The translations under genes were made by a program, and so were the position numbers. Source: Brassica napus (taxonomy: Eukaryota; Streptophyta; Magnoliopsida; Brassicales; Brassicaceae). From it: 64,000 nt of DNA. Under the pieces are notes generated by a model. That model made no database searches, had not been told where the DNA came from, and worked only from the letters and a program-made list of their open reading frames with translations. Where the stretch lies: assembly GCF_020379485.1 (NCBI RefSeq), contig NC_063446.1, positions 18,301,525 through 18,365,524 on the forward strand, read 5' to 3'. Positions 1-12,959 of the stretch are shown in pieces (position 1 is the stretch's first letter; each line of letters begins with the position of its first letter).

Positions 1-1139
1 GTGGGGTAAATTTTTTATAGTAATGTTTGTTCATTAAATGGTTTTAACATTTTGAAACACTACAATCTTTATCGATTGTAAAATGACTAATAAAAATGTT
101 GGTCTCTTAAATGTATCATCGTTGTTGAAGAGTTAACATATTACAGATCATCTTAATTATTTTTAAGACTTCATATGCACAAAAAAAAAATTAAATTTTG
201 ATGCTGACACAATCACCAAAACCAAATGCAACATCAATTGTAAAATGACGAAAGAGGATTAGGTTTATGCTCTCGATTTGTTTAGTATTGACTTTCCATA
301 AGTGATTTCATTTTCTACCTCTATAAAATTGTGCATTCAGTCTCGTTTCTGTTTCATTGATATGAGTTTTGTTTTTTTTTAACTTATTCTGCGAATTCGG
401 TGAATTACATAAGTGTCAATTTAAAAAGATAGACAATTGTAAAAATTAATTTCACTCCAGATACATATCTAACAATCAAATTTTTGAAGAAAATCACAAG
501 AAAACTTTATTCGCAGGTTAGTGTTCAAATCTAATATATTAAATTGTTACATAATATAAGTGCAGACTCGAAATATAAATGTATGTCTAGTATATATTCA
601 TCAGTTTGGTATAGAAATCATCTAATTCTAGAACAACAAAACAAATTGTTTATTTTATTAACCTATGCTTTTGAGGTTTAGTTACTTAAGAGTATATCGA
701 TAAAATATATATATAATATTTTACCATTCTAGTATATGTAAACTATATATATACTAAGAAACTTTTGATTTATTAAATGACAAACCAAAAAACTTATAAT
801 AAATAATTCAAATCTCTCATTCTTACAATTATAATAGCTAGATAGGGTATTATGGAGAAAAAATATTAGACGAATGATCAAATCTCTCATTTTTTGAACA
901 AACTCAAAAGGATGTAATTGAAATCTTGTCATGATATTTCATTAAAAGCTTTTTAGAAATTAAAATCAAGAATAAATTATTTAACCTGAATGAAATAATA
1001 TATATATATATATATAGTGCTTCCAATATTAAAGATCACTTCGATTTGAAGAATTGTATTTCTGGGATTGTCACGATCAAATAACATATTAGAAACCACT
1101 TATTTAAAAAATAACGTGTTTACAAAAAAGTATATACAT
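1..1139. other. AT-rich intergenic DNA, no gene seen
   Basis: No open frame with protein-like character was found on either strand. There are short AT microsatellites, for example a TA run near 1001-1015. It borders the Helitron-like repeat to its right, whose 3' end could not be placed and may lie inside this stretch. Confidence 0.5.
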
Positions 1140-2057
1140 TAAAGTAAACATATAAATCAAAACCAATACATTTTGTTTATTTACAATCATGTTTTTGTAA
1201 ATAAATAAAAAAATCATTTTTATTTACTTTGTATGGTATATAATTAAACTTTAATGATATTGACATATATATTTATATATAAAATATATTTTAATATAAA
1301 TATTTATTATTGACACTTCCTACTCATATGATTTTATGAACATTTGCATATTTTCTGTAGCAAAAATTTAAAATGTTAATCACAATACTTTTAATTTAAG
1401 ATTTTTCAATACAAATTTTAAAATTAAAATATTAAGATCTCAATAATTTCAATGAAAGTTTTGAAATTAACATGTTTATATATATTTTATATAGTATATA
1501 GTTTAATTTAAATGATAATAATATATATATAATATGAATATCTATTAATGAGACTTCATATTCATAGGATTTACGATCATTTGTATCTTGCTTGAATAAA
1601 AAAAAGTTAAATTATTGATCACAAAATTTTCAATGTGGGACTTTTACCATTTTTGTAATTTATAACCGTTTTAAAAATTCAAAATATAACAAATAAGAAA
1701 AAAATCTAAATTTTTATTATATCTTAATGTGATTTTTAATTCCGTTTAATAGTATAAAATTAAAAAAAAGAGGGTACAAAAATTATAAATTATTATCAAA
1801 TATGTATTATTCATAATCTTTAATTATTATATTTATATTTATCATATTAGGTATTTCCGTAGTTTTTATTTAAGGAAATAATTGTGGATATTATTTTGTA
1901 TACTACTAATCAATTTGATAATTATTTTAATAAAAAGTATAATACATATTTATATGGGCCAATTTATTTTTTAAAGAATTTTAAGAATCATTTTAATGAT
2001 GACACGTGGCTACGAAAACGTAAATGGTGTAATATTCCAAGATTAATACACCGGAGA
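1140..2057 (-). mobile_element. Helitron-like repeat, 5' end at 2057, 3' end not found
   Basis: Read on the minus strand, the sequence starts TCTCCGGTGTATTAATC directly after an A, and about 40 bases on carries GCCACGTGTCATCATTAA, also present near the 5' end of the element at 36672. The interior (about 1142-1300) is clearly similar to 61620-61760 inside the complete Helitron at 60887-62570. No terminal hairpin plus CTAG was found on the low-coordinate side, so the element is truncated or its 3' end has diverged. No coding capacity. Confidence 0.5.
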
Positions 2058-3779
2058 TAACGTTTTGTGAGCGGGATATTAATGTTTATATTGTAAATTA
2101 ACTGTGTCTCTGCTTATTGTGGGTAAGCTCATGTGTTTTCGTCAGTGTTTTTGCATTTGTCGTTCAACTATATTTGTAACTTACTTGTTGTTGTTGTTGT
2201 TTTCTACTTTGTTTAATTTACTTTTCTTTTTCTTTATGTTCGTTAATCTTTTTTTTAAATGCTTAATTTTGATTTAAAATATCATATTTTTAATTTTTTT
2301 TTACTCAAAATATAGAATATAGTACTCTTGTAAAAGATTGCAATGTAACGAATAAATAGTTTAGGGGGCTTTAAGAGTTCTGGATAAATCGTTTTGGTTG
2401 TTTGATGGAGTTACATGTTCATCAAGAAGGAGAATGTCCGGAGTAGATGGGAGGTGGGCATTGATGGTGCTTGTGTTAGTGCTTGAAAAATGAAGTGAAA
2501 GTGAAGACTGATTCGCTGGAAGTAATTCATCTCATGGAAAAATCCAACAAAAAAAAATCGCCTACACCGCAAGTTTCCAAATTGGCAATATATTTTCCTT
2601 GCATAATTTTCTTACTGGTTCATATTGAACGTTAATATAGTTCTAGTCGAAAATCAGAGATTTACATGATCACCCTTTACTCTCAAATATTTTCCCACAG
2701 ATTCTTCTGAATATGCAGGAATACAACAATTGATATCTTCACCAAGAAATCAGGCCTATAGGATTTCGATGGACTCATGTATTACAATGTGATGAGACGT
2801 ACTCATAATGTCTGTCTTAAGAACTATCATGGCCACTCTATCACATGGTATCTGGATATCTGTACAAAGAAACTAAACCATGATCATCTTTTAGTTTACT
2901 TATTTAGGTACACAACAATTAGATTAAACGGTCATTTTCTCTTTGGAAAGATAAGAAGAGATGATCTTTGGGTCTGTTGATGTGCACTGTTGCTTCTATG
3001 AATTCTCCATAGTCTGTTGTTCTGTTACCGTCCACACCATACTATAGAAAACAGGAGAATTGGTTCTTTTGGCATCTTAATATAGATATATAGATAACAC
3101 AGAAGAGAAAACTAAAAGACTTCCATGTTCCATAAACTGTTGGAATTTGTATTCAAATAACCTTAATATCTTGCTTTGGCAAGTCCTTGTCTTAGTTCTT
3201 CAAGCGATAAATAATGAAGAAACTGTAATTAGAATATGCAAGACAACAAAAGTCTTGCAATTAAAGCTATAAATAACTCAATCAGTAACTTTGTATCTTG
3301 CTGACTGTTCTTGTGGAAAAGGAATTCCTTGTTCTCTATGTGATTCATGCAGAAGTCTAAAAACATAACCTCGGTTTCAAAATCCAAACTGTACAACACA
3401 AGAAGTTCATATTTGTGAAGTGGTTTAGGTAAAGTAAGAAACCTATAGAACTCAGAAGATTTGAGATGTGAGCACCCGAAAGGTTTTCAAAGGTGAAATA
3501 TAAATATGATCTATACATATGACTTGAAATCTATAAGCCTCAGCCTGTAATCTTCTTTCTAAGATTTACATTTATCGATTTAAATATGTATATTTGTGTT
3601 TATCTTGAAATAAATTTATAGATTCAAACTCTATATTCTTACTTTGCTACTATTTTATCTTATAGATTCTAATTTTGAAGTGTTTTAAAATTGTAAAGCT
3701 ATTTTCATGTTTTTTATGTTCAAATTTTTTAGATCTGAAAATTATCCGATACATAGATTTATGATGAAGTATGCTTACA
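2058..3779. other. Intergenic DNA, no gene seen
   Basis: Apart from short chance open frames without recognisable motifs, nothing could be supported here. Composition is AT-rich and there is no clear splice-linked frame on either strand. Confidence 0.45.
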
Positions 3780-4920
3780 AGTGAATGTTAGTAGACTTCA
3801 AATAAAGTCTACTAATATATGATTTTAAATTTCTTGGTCTTATGTTTTCTTTATAATTTTATCTTATTCTGCAGGTATTCTGTTCCATAATTTTTAAATC
3901 CTTCTTCCAAAAATAGAAGATTTACATCTATAAATTTCAAATGTGTGTTTTTGTGTTTATATTAAAATATATTTACAATTTAAACTCTATGTTTCAGATT
4001 TGAAGCTATTTTCAAATTTTCTAATGTACATTTTTTTTAGATCCGATTATCCGATACGGTAGACTTCTGATAAAGTCGGCTAGTAGATGAAGTCTACTAA
4101 ACTATAATTATCAAGAAGACTTCATTATAAGTATACTAAAATATGCTTTTAAATTTTTTATTTTATGTTTTTCTCATAATTTTATTTTTTTTTTCAGGTA
4201 CTGTTTCTAATGTTTTCATCTCCAAAAAATGTAAGATTTAGAATTATAGATTTTTAATTTGTATTTTTAATTTAAGGTTAGTAAACTTCAAATGAAGTAT
4301 ACTAAAATGTGATTTTAAACTTTTTTATCTCATCTATATTTTTCTAATTTAAATCATTTTTAACCTTATATTATTTCTTTTGCATATCTTATTATCATAC
4401 ATCTTTAGAAGACTTCATTAGCATACTTCATTTGAGTCATCAAGATATGGAGTAAAAAATAAACTCTAAAAGAATCTTATAAGAAAAAAATTGTAATAAA
4501 TTATCATTATAAAATATTTGTTTGTTAAAATTATTATCTTACTGCATAATTCTTAAATAAAATATTCATTTTTAGTTGTTTTTTACTTATATGGTATTAT
4601 TTATTTATAGCTATCAAATTTATCACAACATACTCTAATCAACAACAAAAATTGAATTCACCATAAACAAAAACAATAACTAACACACATATAAGAACAA
4701 GAAAATCTATAAAGACTTCCCAAAAAGTTTCAAGAGTAAAATTAATCACAAACTTTTCAATAAATCTCAAGTGTATAACTTAAACAATAAAACCAAAGAA
4801 GCAGACTTCTAAGTAAGGCTAGCTTGTTTATTAACAACCTAATCAAATAAGAAATTTGATAGTTCCATAATTATAACACTTTAACTTTTCCAAATTCCAA
4901 ACCGTTATGATTCATTAACA
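3780..4920. repeat. Left part of a GTAGACTTC-motif repeat
   Basis: The motif GTAGACTTC and its reverse complement GAAGTCTAC, with one-base variants, recur irregularly (near 3790, 3810, 4062, 4090, 4110, 4275, 4400, 4803), often as inverted pairs 15-25 bases apart. The same motif continues at 7131-8330, on the other side of a Helitron. About 80 bases at 4841-4920 are repeated at 7293-7382, so the host repeat contains an internal duplication. Family not recognised. Confidence 0.55.
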
Positions 4921-7130
4921 TTCTACTATATAAAAGAAACTAAATTCTAGCCTTTTTAGAGGTGCCACATGAGCAAAATAATCCTCACCTATCAAACTGG
5001 CATGTCACTTGAAAAAAAACTATTGGCTATGCTCCTTGATTTATATCACGTAACATCACTGAATATTCCACTCGGACCAATCCGAACGCTATAAAACCAA
5101 AGAAAAATATATAATAGGCTGCAAAAATAATTGTCGGTGGGCCAGGTAAAGAAAAATCTCGCAGCCCAAAAATATTTTCATCCAAAAAGAATGAGAAATA
5201 GATGTCATTTAGAAAATAATTAACTAACATACGACTTTTGATATTTCTAGAAATTTCAAATTTGTAACTGCTAATTTATTAATAGAATCATATATCTATA
5301 TTAAATTATGTTCTATTTTTAATCATTAGACTTCAAGGGTAAATAAATTATTAATTTATAATATATATAGTTCATAACTTTATATTGTAGTTATAAATAA
5401 AGAAAAAATAACCGGGGAGGATGAAGAAGCTCATGTAAAATTATGTAATTAAAATGGTAAAATGGTGAGTATGATGAGATGAATCTAAAAAAATTTGCTG
5501 TACAAATTATGGTGCTTTCTTCGTCTACTATAATGATTTAAAATAAAATATATATTCACATAAATAAGTCAATATTCATTGTTTTTTTTTGTAAGATGTT
5601 AAGATTATCATTTTCTGAAAAGTTACACTGTTGTTTTTAAACAACTTATTACAGCAAGGAAACAAAAATAACCAACAACAACTCAAGGTAAAAAAAGCAT
5701 TAAAGAGGTCTTATACAAGAAAGATAAAAAGAAGTAGAGAAGAGGAGAAAGACGAACTTGCCGGGTAAGAGAGGAGACGGTCACGCATCATACGGTCGAG
5801 AGAGACAAGGATGGCTGATGAAGGTGAGGAGACAGCTGTGAACACACGAGCATTACGCTCTTTCCACAGCAGGTAGATGGCTGACTGAAAGTGGAGCTTG
5901 ATGACTGGAGTAGCATGCACATTTGCGTTGACGGGAGGTTGATTGATCCAGGCTGCAATAGAGTGTAGATCAGCCGGAGGAGAAATCCAAACTTCAGCAG
6001 CAAAAGGCTCCCATATCAAGCGAGAAAAAGAGCACTCAAAGAAGAGATGATGGTGAGTCTCTATTTCCAGATTACAAAGGACGCACGTTCCTGAGACATT
6101 CAACCCCCAACGCCTCAAGCGATCCTTGGTTGCCAGTCTTCTCCGCAAAGCCAGCCATGATATAAACGCATTACATGGAATATGTTCCTTGAACCAAATA
6201 GTCTTGTGCCAATATTTGTTGTTGATAGTGTTTATATTCTTTTCTGACATTAGTATCCATATTTTTTAGTAAACTGATCCAAAGAGATTAGTTTGTGGAG
6301 CTAACCAAACGAGGATTATAGTGTTTACTTTGGAAAAAGTAATAGGTTGAATGATAGATGGCGTGCGTGCTTTTTTACATGGAAATCTGCACATATATTA
6401 AAATTGTAAGATTTGAATCATAGAGAAATATAGTGTATATGACTGAAGTTGGTCCATTCCGAAACTTAAGGTGGCTAAAATTCTTCTTTGTCAAAATGCA
6501 TAGATGTGAATCTTATATGAATAGAGTTTTTCATTGCTTATAGCAGTGTAATAAACTTCGTGTGTAAAGGAGAAGAAATGTTATATAAGTGAAAACAAAA
6601 ATTATGATTTTTTTTGTGCCTATAGACTCTTCGCAATTTGAAGAAGAAAGAACATATTATGTGAAAATCTTTGGCTCGGTCAAATTTTATCCAGTTGTTT
6701 ATAAAATTGTTGTTGTCTGATTCATGTAATTTTTCAGTGTTGATTTAAAAGTCCAAAAAACCCATCTATACTAACGTTTTGATATATTTTTCTGTGATTT
6801 GAATTTAAAAAGAGATAAAACTTTTGATAAGTTATGTAAACTCAGAGCAAGTATTTAGCTTTAGAAAGCATTTACATGTTTCAAACTTATAATATATACA
6901 TATATAATGTTTAAAATTATGCATATAAAACCTGTGTAAAATGTGCATGAATATAATTCTCCATCTACAACAAGAAAAATGAAAAATTATAAACATATAA
7001 ATTTAAATTAAGAAAAACTAACATTGGAAAAATAAGAAATTAATGTAAAAGAGAAAAAACGATAAATAATATTATAAATAAAATAAATTTATAAGATACA
7101 ATCCGCGCGAAGCGCGGAAAAAATCTCTAG
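4921..7130 (+). mobile_element. Helitron, non-autonomous, with a LINE fragment inside
   Basis: The 3' terminus is diagnostic: a hairpin of CCGCGC, a GAA loop and GCGCGG (7103-7117), then CTAG (7127-7130) followed by host T. The 5' end reads TTCTACTATATAAAAGAAAC after an A. The flanks join into a sequence similar to the uninterrupted copy at 7293-7410, which acts as an empty site. No Rep/helicase frame is present. The only coding remnant is a LINE fragment on the opposite strand (5711-6250). The exact first base is uncertain by one. Confidence 0.7.
5711..6250 (-). mobile_element. LINE (L1-like) C-terminal fragment, zf-RVT domain
   Basis: An uninterrupted 179-codon frame matches the zinc-binding region at the end of plant LINE reverse transcriptases. 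It has the sequence WHKTIWFKEHIPCNAF, the arginine-rich RRRLATKDRLRRWGL, a CVLC...HHHLFFECSFS zinc-ligand block, and near the end LLWKERNARVF, typical of the segment after zf-RVT. The reverse transcriptase core and endonuclease are missing. A T-run on the plus strand near 5580-5590 could be the A-tail of this minus-strand copy. It lies inside the Helitron at 4921-7130, either nested or captured. Not a host gene. Confidence 0.8.
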
Positions 7131-8330
7131 TTCACTGTAAAAGTAATAAAATATGAAAAGATGATGAATGATACAGAAATGTACTCTTAACAGAATTTTT
7201 CGATGTAGACTTCAATAGAAATGTACTCTTAATCTTAAACTTTATTTGCAGTCTACATTTGTAGAGTATCAAAAAAGTCTACAATTATTTGTTAACGACA
7301 TAATCAAACAAGGAATTTGATAGTTCATAATTATAACATATTATCTTTAAAATTCATTCAGGACCACTATGATTAATTAACACACATTATAAAAGAATAA
7401 AATTGTAAAAACCTTAGTTCATAATATACAAATGCACTTTTAATAAATTTTTCTACATGGACGCCATCTGCAATCAGTAAACTTCCGATTATATCTACTC
7501 CGGTAGACTGTTAGAGAAGTCTACTCTTTGGGTTACTTTTGCAATTAAAAAATTTGTAAGATATTTTTGTAATTGAAAAAAAAAATTGTGATTTTATATG
7601 AGTAGGCTCCGAGAGAAGTTTACATAAAAATGTTAGTTTTATAATTGACCAGAATTGATCCAGTATTTAACTTTCAATATCAAACTTCACATACAATATA
7701 CACTCTTTTTTTAAAGATATTAGTTTTGCAATTGACTAAGTTTGACTTTCTACGAGGAGATTTCATTAAACTTCATTCAAAAATCTATTCTCAAAACCGA
7801 CGGATTAGTTTTAGGTTTGACAAAAATCTCAATTAATTAAATGGTAAACTTCATATGCAATCTACATTTTTTCTAAGATTAATAGACATCACATGAAGTC
7901 GACACTTTAATTAATTTTGTGTAAATCTTGTAACATTTCAGTCAAACACAAAACTAACATATCTTTGTACAGTATACTTCATAGGACATTTACTAAAAAG
8001 TCAAAGTTTTTGTCAAATGCAAAATTAACCTCTAGAAGTCTACTGAATGCATATTTCATCTAAAGTCTCCTATGAAAAGTCAAAAGTTCAGTCAAATGTA
8101 AAACTAACTTCCTATACGTAGACTTCTTCGTAAGTCTACCAAATATTATTTTCAAAGGTGAAGACGTTGACTTCTACTGAAGTCTGCAATGCAAAATATA
8201 TACCGGTCAATTGCAAAATGAACTTATATTTATAAGAAATCTGCAAGGTAAATCTACAAATAAGCGTAGACATACAAAACAGTCTATTTCTACGTCACAT
8301 ATCTAAACAGTGACAAAAACAGTCTCTTCG
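7131..8330. repeat. Right part of the GTAGACTTC-motif repeat
   Basis: Continuation of the repeat interrupted by the Helitron. GTAGACTTC-like motifs and their complements occur near 7205, 7250, 7285, 7490, 7510, 7530, 7845, 7895, 7970, 8035, 8118, 8140 and 8175. The segment 7293-7410 duplicates the sequence around the Helitron insertion point at 4841-4920 plus 7131-7160. No gene is visible. Confidence 0.55.
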
Positions 8331-9270
8331 AAACTCCGAATATGAGCAAAAATAATGTTTTGAAGATTACTATTGAAGAATCACTAAAATATGAAAGTGA
8401 CGTTTATAAAATTGAAAGTTATGGAAGTTTTCTAGAAGAAAGCAGAAAGGAAATAAAGTTTTGCTTGTGTAGAGTGACAAAAAAAGAGATGGAAATTGAA
8501 TGTTTGAGCTACAAGAATTCTAAATTAGTTGTTCATGCTAGTTGGCGAAAATAATGATAGTGACATTGTTGTAAATAAAAAGAAATGTGTATGATATTTA
8601 TGATTTTTGTAATTTTATAAAAAAAATATATTTTGTAAATATTTGGAAATTTTAAAGATTCTATAGAATGGATATAGCAAAATATAGTCGACAAAAAGAG
8701 TATATTAGCAAGACTTCAATTTTGAATCATTTCCGTAAAACCCTTTATTTACAAGTATGCATAAGCACATGCAAATCACATGGTTTTATAAATAAATACA
8801 AATATAATCCCAATAAAACACCATATTATATTTAACATAAATTTTCATAAAAGGAAATCTTATGTAAATATATTTTAAATTTTAGAAAATTATTATAAAA
8901 AATAAACCAATTTATTAATAGAAACATGCGTGTAGCGAAAAACTTAGTTAGAATATAATGTATCTTGTAGGTGATGGGTCCGCTGGATATAGAGCTGTTT
9001 GGAAACTGAAAATGAATTATTCAGATGACAACAGTTACAAAAATAAAATAAAAATTATTCAGATGCAAATTATAAAATAGAAACTCATCTCATCCTTTGG
9101 CATGTTTAGGGGCCATAATCTCAGCTGTACGGAGACGACACACTTGTGCCAGAGGGGGAACACAATCTTCCCAAGTATTCAAAGGGTAATCTCAGAACAA
9201 ACCGTTGACTTTGTCATTAATTGTTAATGCTAACCCCAAGATATTTGAACCGAGGATTACCATAAATTAC
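8331..9270. other. Intergenic DNA upstream of the nitrate-transport gene
   Basis: A 70-codon open frame at 8342-8554 (+), rich in Lys and Glu, has no recognised relative, no TATA box placed and no neighbour supporting it, so it is not called. The rest is AT-rich up to the TATA box of the gene at 9393. Confidence 0.4.
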
Positions 9271-9278
9271 TATATAAA
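9271..9278 (+). promoter_or_regulatory. TATA box of the NRT3.1-type gene
   Basis: TATATAAA lies 115-122 bases before the start codon at 9393. Transcription would be expected about 30 bases downstream, leaving a leader of roughly 90 bases. It is the only good TATA match close to this gene. Confidence 0.55.
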
Positions 9279-9392
9279 GACATAAATGTGCACCCCACCT
9301 TTCATATCAAACATAAAAGGTCAGCAAACAAAGGCAGATTCCTCTTCTCTTCATAAGCCTTACTTTCTAAATATTCAGATTCAAGGATCTCC

Positions 9393-10333
9393 ATGGCTAT
9401 CCACAAGAGCCTCTTCGCTTCACTTCTAATCTGCTTACTGTTCCAAATTAGTCATGGTGCTACCAAAGAAAGGCTCTTCTCTGACCTGGAGAAAGGTGCA
9501 CTTGAGGTCACCGCTAAGCCCAGCCGAGAAAGCGGTATGTATATTTTCAAAAGAATATCCATCATTCGCACTTCACTTCGACAGATATTTGGTGTTCAAA
9601 TTTTAGATTTTGCTTTTTCATTTCAATGTTTTTTTTTTTTTTGAAATGTTGGGCGATCAGGGTTCGGAACCCCACTTAGGTTGGAGACTATAGAGGGTAG
9701 ATTAGTTTAGATTTCGACCAACCCTGATAAAAGAAGCACTTAATAAGTATTTGAAATAAACTATGCAACTTTTATTACTATCAAATATCATTTAGAAGAG
9801 CTGAGTAATTTACTAACGTCAAGGCTGATCAATACTTAATTTATGGTTTTTCAGTTTTGGATGCCGGAATTGACAAGTTGAGCATTACATGGAAGCTAAG
9901 CTCGACAGCTACAAAAGAGGCTGAATTTACGACCATCAAAGTAAAGCTATGCTACGCTCCGGTCAGCCAAGTTGACCGACCATGGCGCAAGACTGAAAAT
10001 GAGCTCTTCAAGGACAAAAGCTGCCCACACAAGATCATTACCAGGGCCTATGATAAATCCCCTCAATCATTCGAATATACCCTCGAACGCGACATCCCTA
10101 CCGGGACCTACTTCGTTCGTGCCTACGCAGTTGATGCCAAAGACCATGAAGTTGCCTTCGGACAGAGCACGGACGAGGCCAAGTCAACCAATCTCTTCAG
10201 CGTTCAGGCTATCAGTGGTCGCCACAAGTCCTTGGATATTGCCTCCGTCTGCTTCAGCGTCTTCTCCGTCCTGGCTCTTCTCGTCTTCTTTGTCAACGAG
10301 AAGAGGAAAGCCAAGATAGAGCAGAGCAAATGA
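9393..10333 (+). CDS. NRT3.1: High-affinity nitrate transporter accessory protein (NAR2/NRT3.1 type)
   Basis: Two exons, 9393-9534 and 9855-10333, joined by a GT-AG intron, give 206 residues, close to the ~210 of Arabidopsis NRT3.1. Residues 1-22 form a signal peptide (hydrophobic LFASLLICLLFQISHG). The middle is the extracellular NAR2 domain, including KVKLCYAPVSQVDRPWRK and YTLERDIPTGTYFVRAYAVD. Residues about 175-194 (ASVCFSVFSVLALLVFFV) are one membrane segment followed by a basic tail, NEKRKAKIEQSK. In the family this small protein pairs with NRT2 transporters at the root plasma membrane and is needed for their stability and high-affinity nitrate uptake. Transcription is nitrate-induced in Arabidopsis; that is family knowledge, not seen here. 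All frames are intact. The intron holds a long T-run and a lone tRNA box-B-like stretch. First gene of the collinear block. Confidence 0.95.
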
Positions 10334-12593
10334 GTCGCTTACTTTGCGTAATTGCGACGTTGAGCAAAAAGGAGTTGACTTTGAATTTCCTTTTTCTTTT
10401 ATCAGTTGCTTTTGTTTTGTTGCTTACTTCCTTCTCTTTTCTACTTTTATTTACATATTTGTATACTTATATAAGCCTTTCATATGGTGCCAAAAACTAA
10501 TCCTATCGTGGTGATGTGTGGTGTGTTTTCTATATTTTTAATACTCCTTTTGATATATTCATATACACTGTTCAAAGAGATTGATATTGTTTTTATCATG
10601 GTAGAAGGAAAAACGAGTCAAGAAATTAATGTTCTCTATAGTAATAATAATATAACTGTTTCATTTCTTACTCTGAGAGTAATTATATTTAAACAAGAAT
10701 ATTCTATATTTAAAATTATTTTATAAATTTATAAAAATTTCAAAATATAAACATTTATGGAGTGATTTGTTGTACTTGTAGATGTTTTAAATAGCCAAAA
10801 TTTAGTTTACAGCCATATATTTCAACCATCAAGTTTTCTTCTTTTTTTTTTTTAGAAAACATACGACTAATCTTTAGAAAATAAAAAATAAATTATCGTA
10901 GAGAGCTATGTTTTCATAGCAAAATATAGTGATTAATTTACAAAGTTACAACCAAAAAAATACCACAAATAAATTTACAATTTAAATTTTATAGTCAAAA
11001 ACATAAACTTACACTTCATTTCAATCACCTTCTATATATTTGAAAAGGGTACAGAACTTTAAATTTTATAAACAAGTGCAGTATAATAAAATAATATATG
11101 AGTGCTGAATTGAACAAGGATTTGATAATATACTTTTTGTTTGTAACTTACAAATTTGTTTTCTCGGATGTAAAGGAATGTGCGGTTACTGCTTTAATAC
11201 GAAAAAGAAACTGGTTAGTAGTTTCAGAAAAATGTGGTTAATTGGAACTTTGTATTTGCGAAATAGCAAGGAGATGAAACAATAAAAATTTGACGTGTGA
11301 ACCTGGAAATTTGATATTGTTTTGAACATTTAAGAGATAAGCATGATGAATTGCTGACAGCGATACTGATCATCATTTAGATTAGATTGTAAATAAAGAT
11401 CTAGTTTGGGGCTACTCAAAATGTCAAATATTTCGTCATATGATAATATTAACATATGTGTCAAAAATAATACTTCTTCTTTCTTTTACAAAAAGTGTTA
11501 TTTGACATTTTATAATACAAATGATGTCATTTTAAAATTGCTATACCATTTATACTTATTTAAACTTAACATTAATTATAAAATGTATTGATTTTGTAAA
11601 TAATTTTAATTATTTAATTATTTCAAATATTATTTATTAAATATATGTAACTAATAAAAATAAAAATAAAAATATTTTAGTTATTTTTAATAGAAAATGT
11701 GGAACTTGTATTTTTTTTTTTTTTTTTTTGCAAAACGAGGGAGTGTAATATATATACTGGCGTACAATAATGTTTGTTTGAGTAGTGAGTATAATATACT
11801 TATGCGCAATTGCATAAGTACATAGTGGATATAAATTTTGTCCAGATTCTTTTTAAAAAATAACTCAACAAAGTTGGCATACACACTTGCAAAAGTCGTT
11901 GTTATCCTACCGATTGAAAATTTGGTTTTGTAATATAAAAAGTATGCAATATAAAATGAACAATTTTCTACAACATTAAAAGACCGGAGTTGCTGGCGAC
12001 CGGCTCTTTTAGCTACCAAATTGAGCCACTTGTTTAGATAAAAATATAGTCATAATTAGGTAGTCATAGTCAATAGAGCTTATCAATACGCTGTGCTGGT
12101 TATTAAAGGTCATCTAGCAGAATCATGAAATACTATATGCTAATTATTAACGATACATTTGACTTTTCATCTCTTTAATGGTAGGACCCATTCCCAAAAG
12201 ACATGGAGCCAAACAAGGGCACGTCACACGTTAGCATGGTTAAGCTCTCTCTCTGTACGGAGAAAACACTTTAAAAATAAAAGAATATCCAGCGCATCCT
12301 ATTGTTTGTTGCTTTTCTCCGACGAAATCCCCCTAAATCCATTTCATATATTCACACTAATGTTTTCTTTTTCTTTTTGAAAGAAGATTGCAAAACATTA
12401 AAGGTTTGATTGGTAATAGCAAAACACCAGACGGCTTTCTTCTTTGAAACCACCTGAAAAAATAAAAAAATTTAATTTAAATACTAACTATAATGTTTTA
12501 AAATATTAAAGACGTACCCTAAGCACGATGTTGTGCATTTGCTCCTTGTCAAATTGTTGGAAGCCCAAAAAATTTCATCTTGACATAGTCTAA
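10334..12593. other. Intergenic DNA, possible small MITE near 11470-11745
   Basis: No gene was supported. At the right side, read on the minus strand, 11745 downwards begins ACTCCCTCGTTTTGC and runs into a 19-base homopolymer (11711-11729). Near 11471 the plus strand has a similar ACTTCTTCTTTCTTTTAC. This looks like a short CTCCCTCCGT-type MITE of about 275 bp, but the inverted repeats are poor. The remaining sequence is plain AT-rich DNA. Confidence 0.35.
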
Positions 12594-12745
12594 GACCATG
12601 ATTAACCCGAGATTTTTAAAGTGGAGTTGTTAGCGGAAGTTAAGACTTTAAGAACCAGTTCTTAACTTTTTTAGTTAAAAGTTAAGAAACAGTTTCTTAA
12701 CTTCCGCTAAGAACCCCATCAAAAGAACCCGGGTTAATCATGCTC
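12594..12745. mobile_element. Harbinger/Tourist-type MITE, 152 bp
   Basis: The ends are inverted: GACCATGATTAACCCG on the left and the complement of GAGCATGATTAACCCG on the right. They are flanked on both sides by TAA (12591-12593 and 12746-12748), the target duplication expected for PIF/Harbinger elements. The arms continue inward through AGCGGAAGTTAAG, so the whole element can fold into a long hairpin. Non-coding. Confidence 0.8.
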
Positions 12746-12959
12746 TAAGAAGCTATGGCTTCTTCTGCCTGGGTTTCCACCAATTTGATGACCTACCTCA
12801 TAACCGGATCTTGAATTTCCCCGGTCTTCTGTTGGTGTAAACTCCCTTAAACAAAGCAAAATCATCGATGGTGTTACCATAGTTTTCTGCGATCTAAAAA
12901 ATATAAAATTAATTAATAAAAAGTTAGTAAAATATATATAAATAACTTACAAGGATCTG

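Noticed and set aside
4920..7131. Reading the LINE fragment as part of the Helitron's own coding region
   Set aside because: It is in the opposite orientation and is a zf-RVT domain typical of LINEs, not Rep/helicase.
8342..8554. 70-codon Lys/Glu-rich open frame
   Set aside because: No recognised motif, at the edge of a repeat, and too short to distinguish from chance in AT-rich DNA.
9640..9690. tRNA-like box B (GGGTTCGGAACCCC) in the first intron of the NRT3.1-type gene
   Set aside because: No A box at the right distance and no clover-leaf. It could be a SINE trace, but one motif is not enough.
10484..10726. 80-codon hydrophobic frame downstream of the NRT3.1-type gene
   Set aside because: AT-rich sequence often gives Ile/Leu/Phe-rich frames. 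It overlaps the likely 3' untranslated region.
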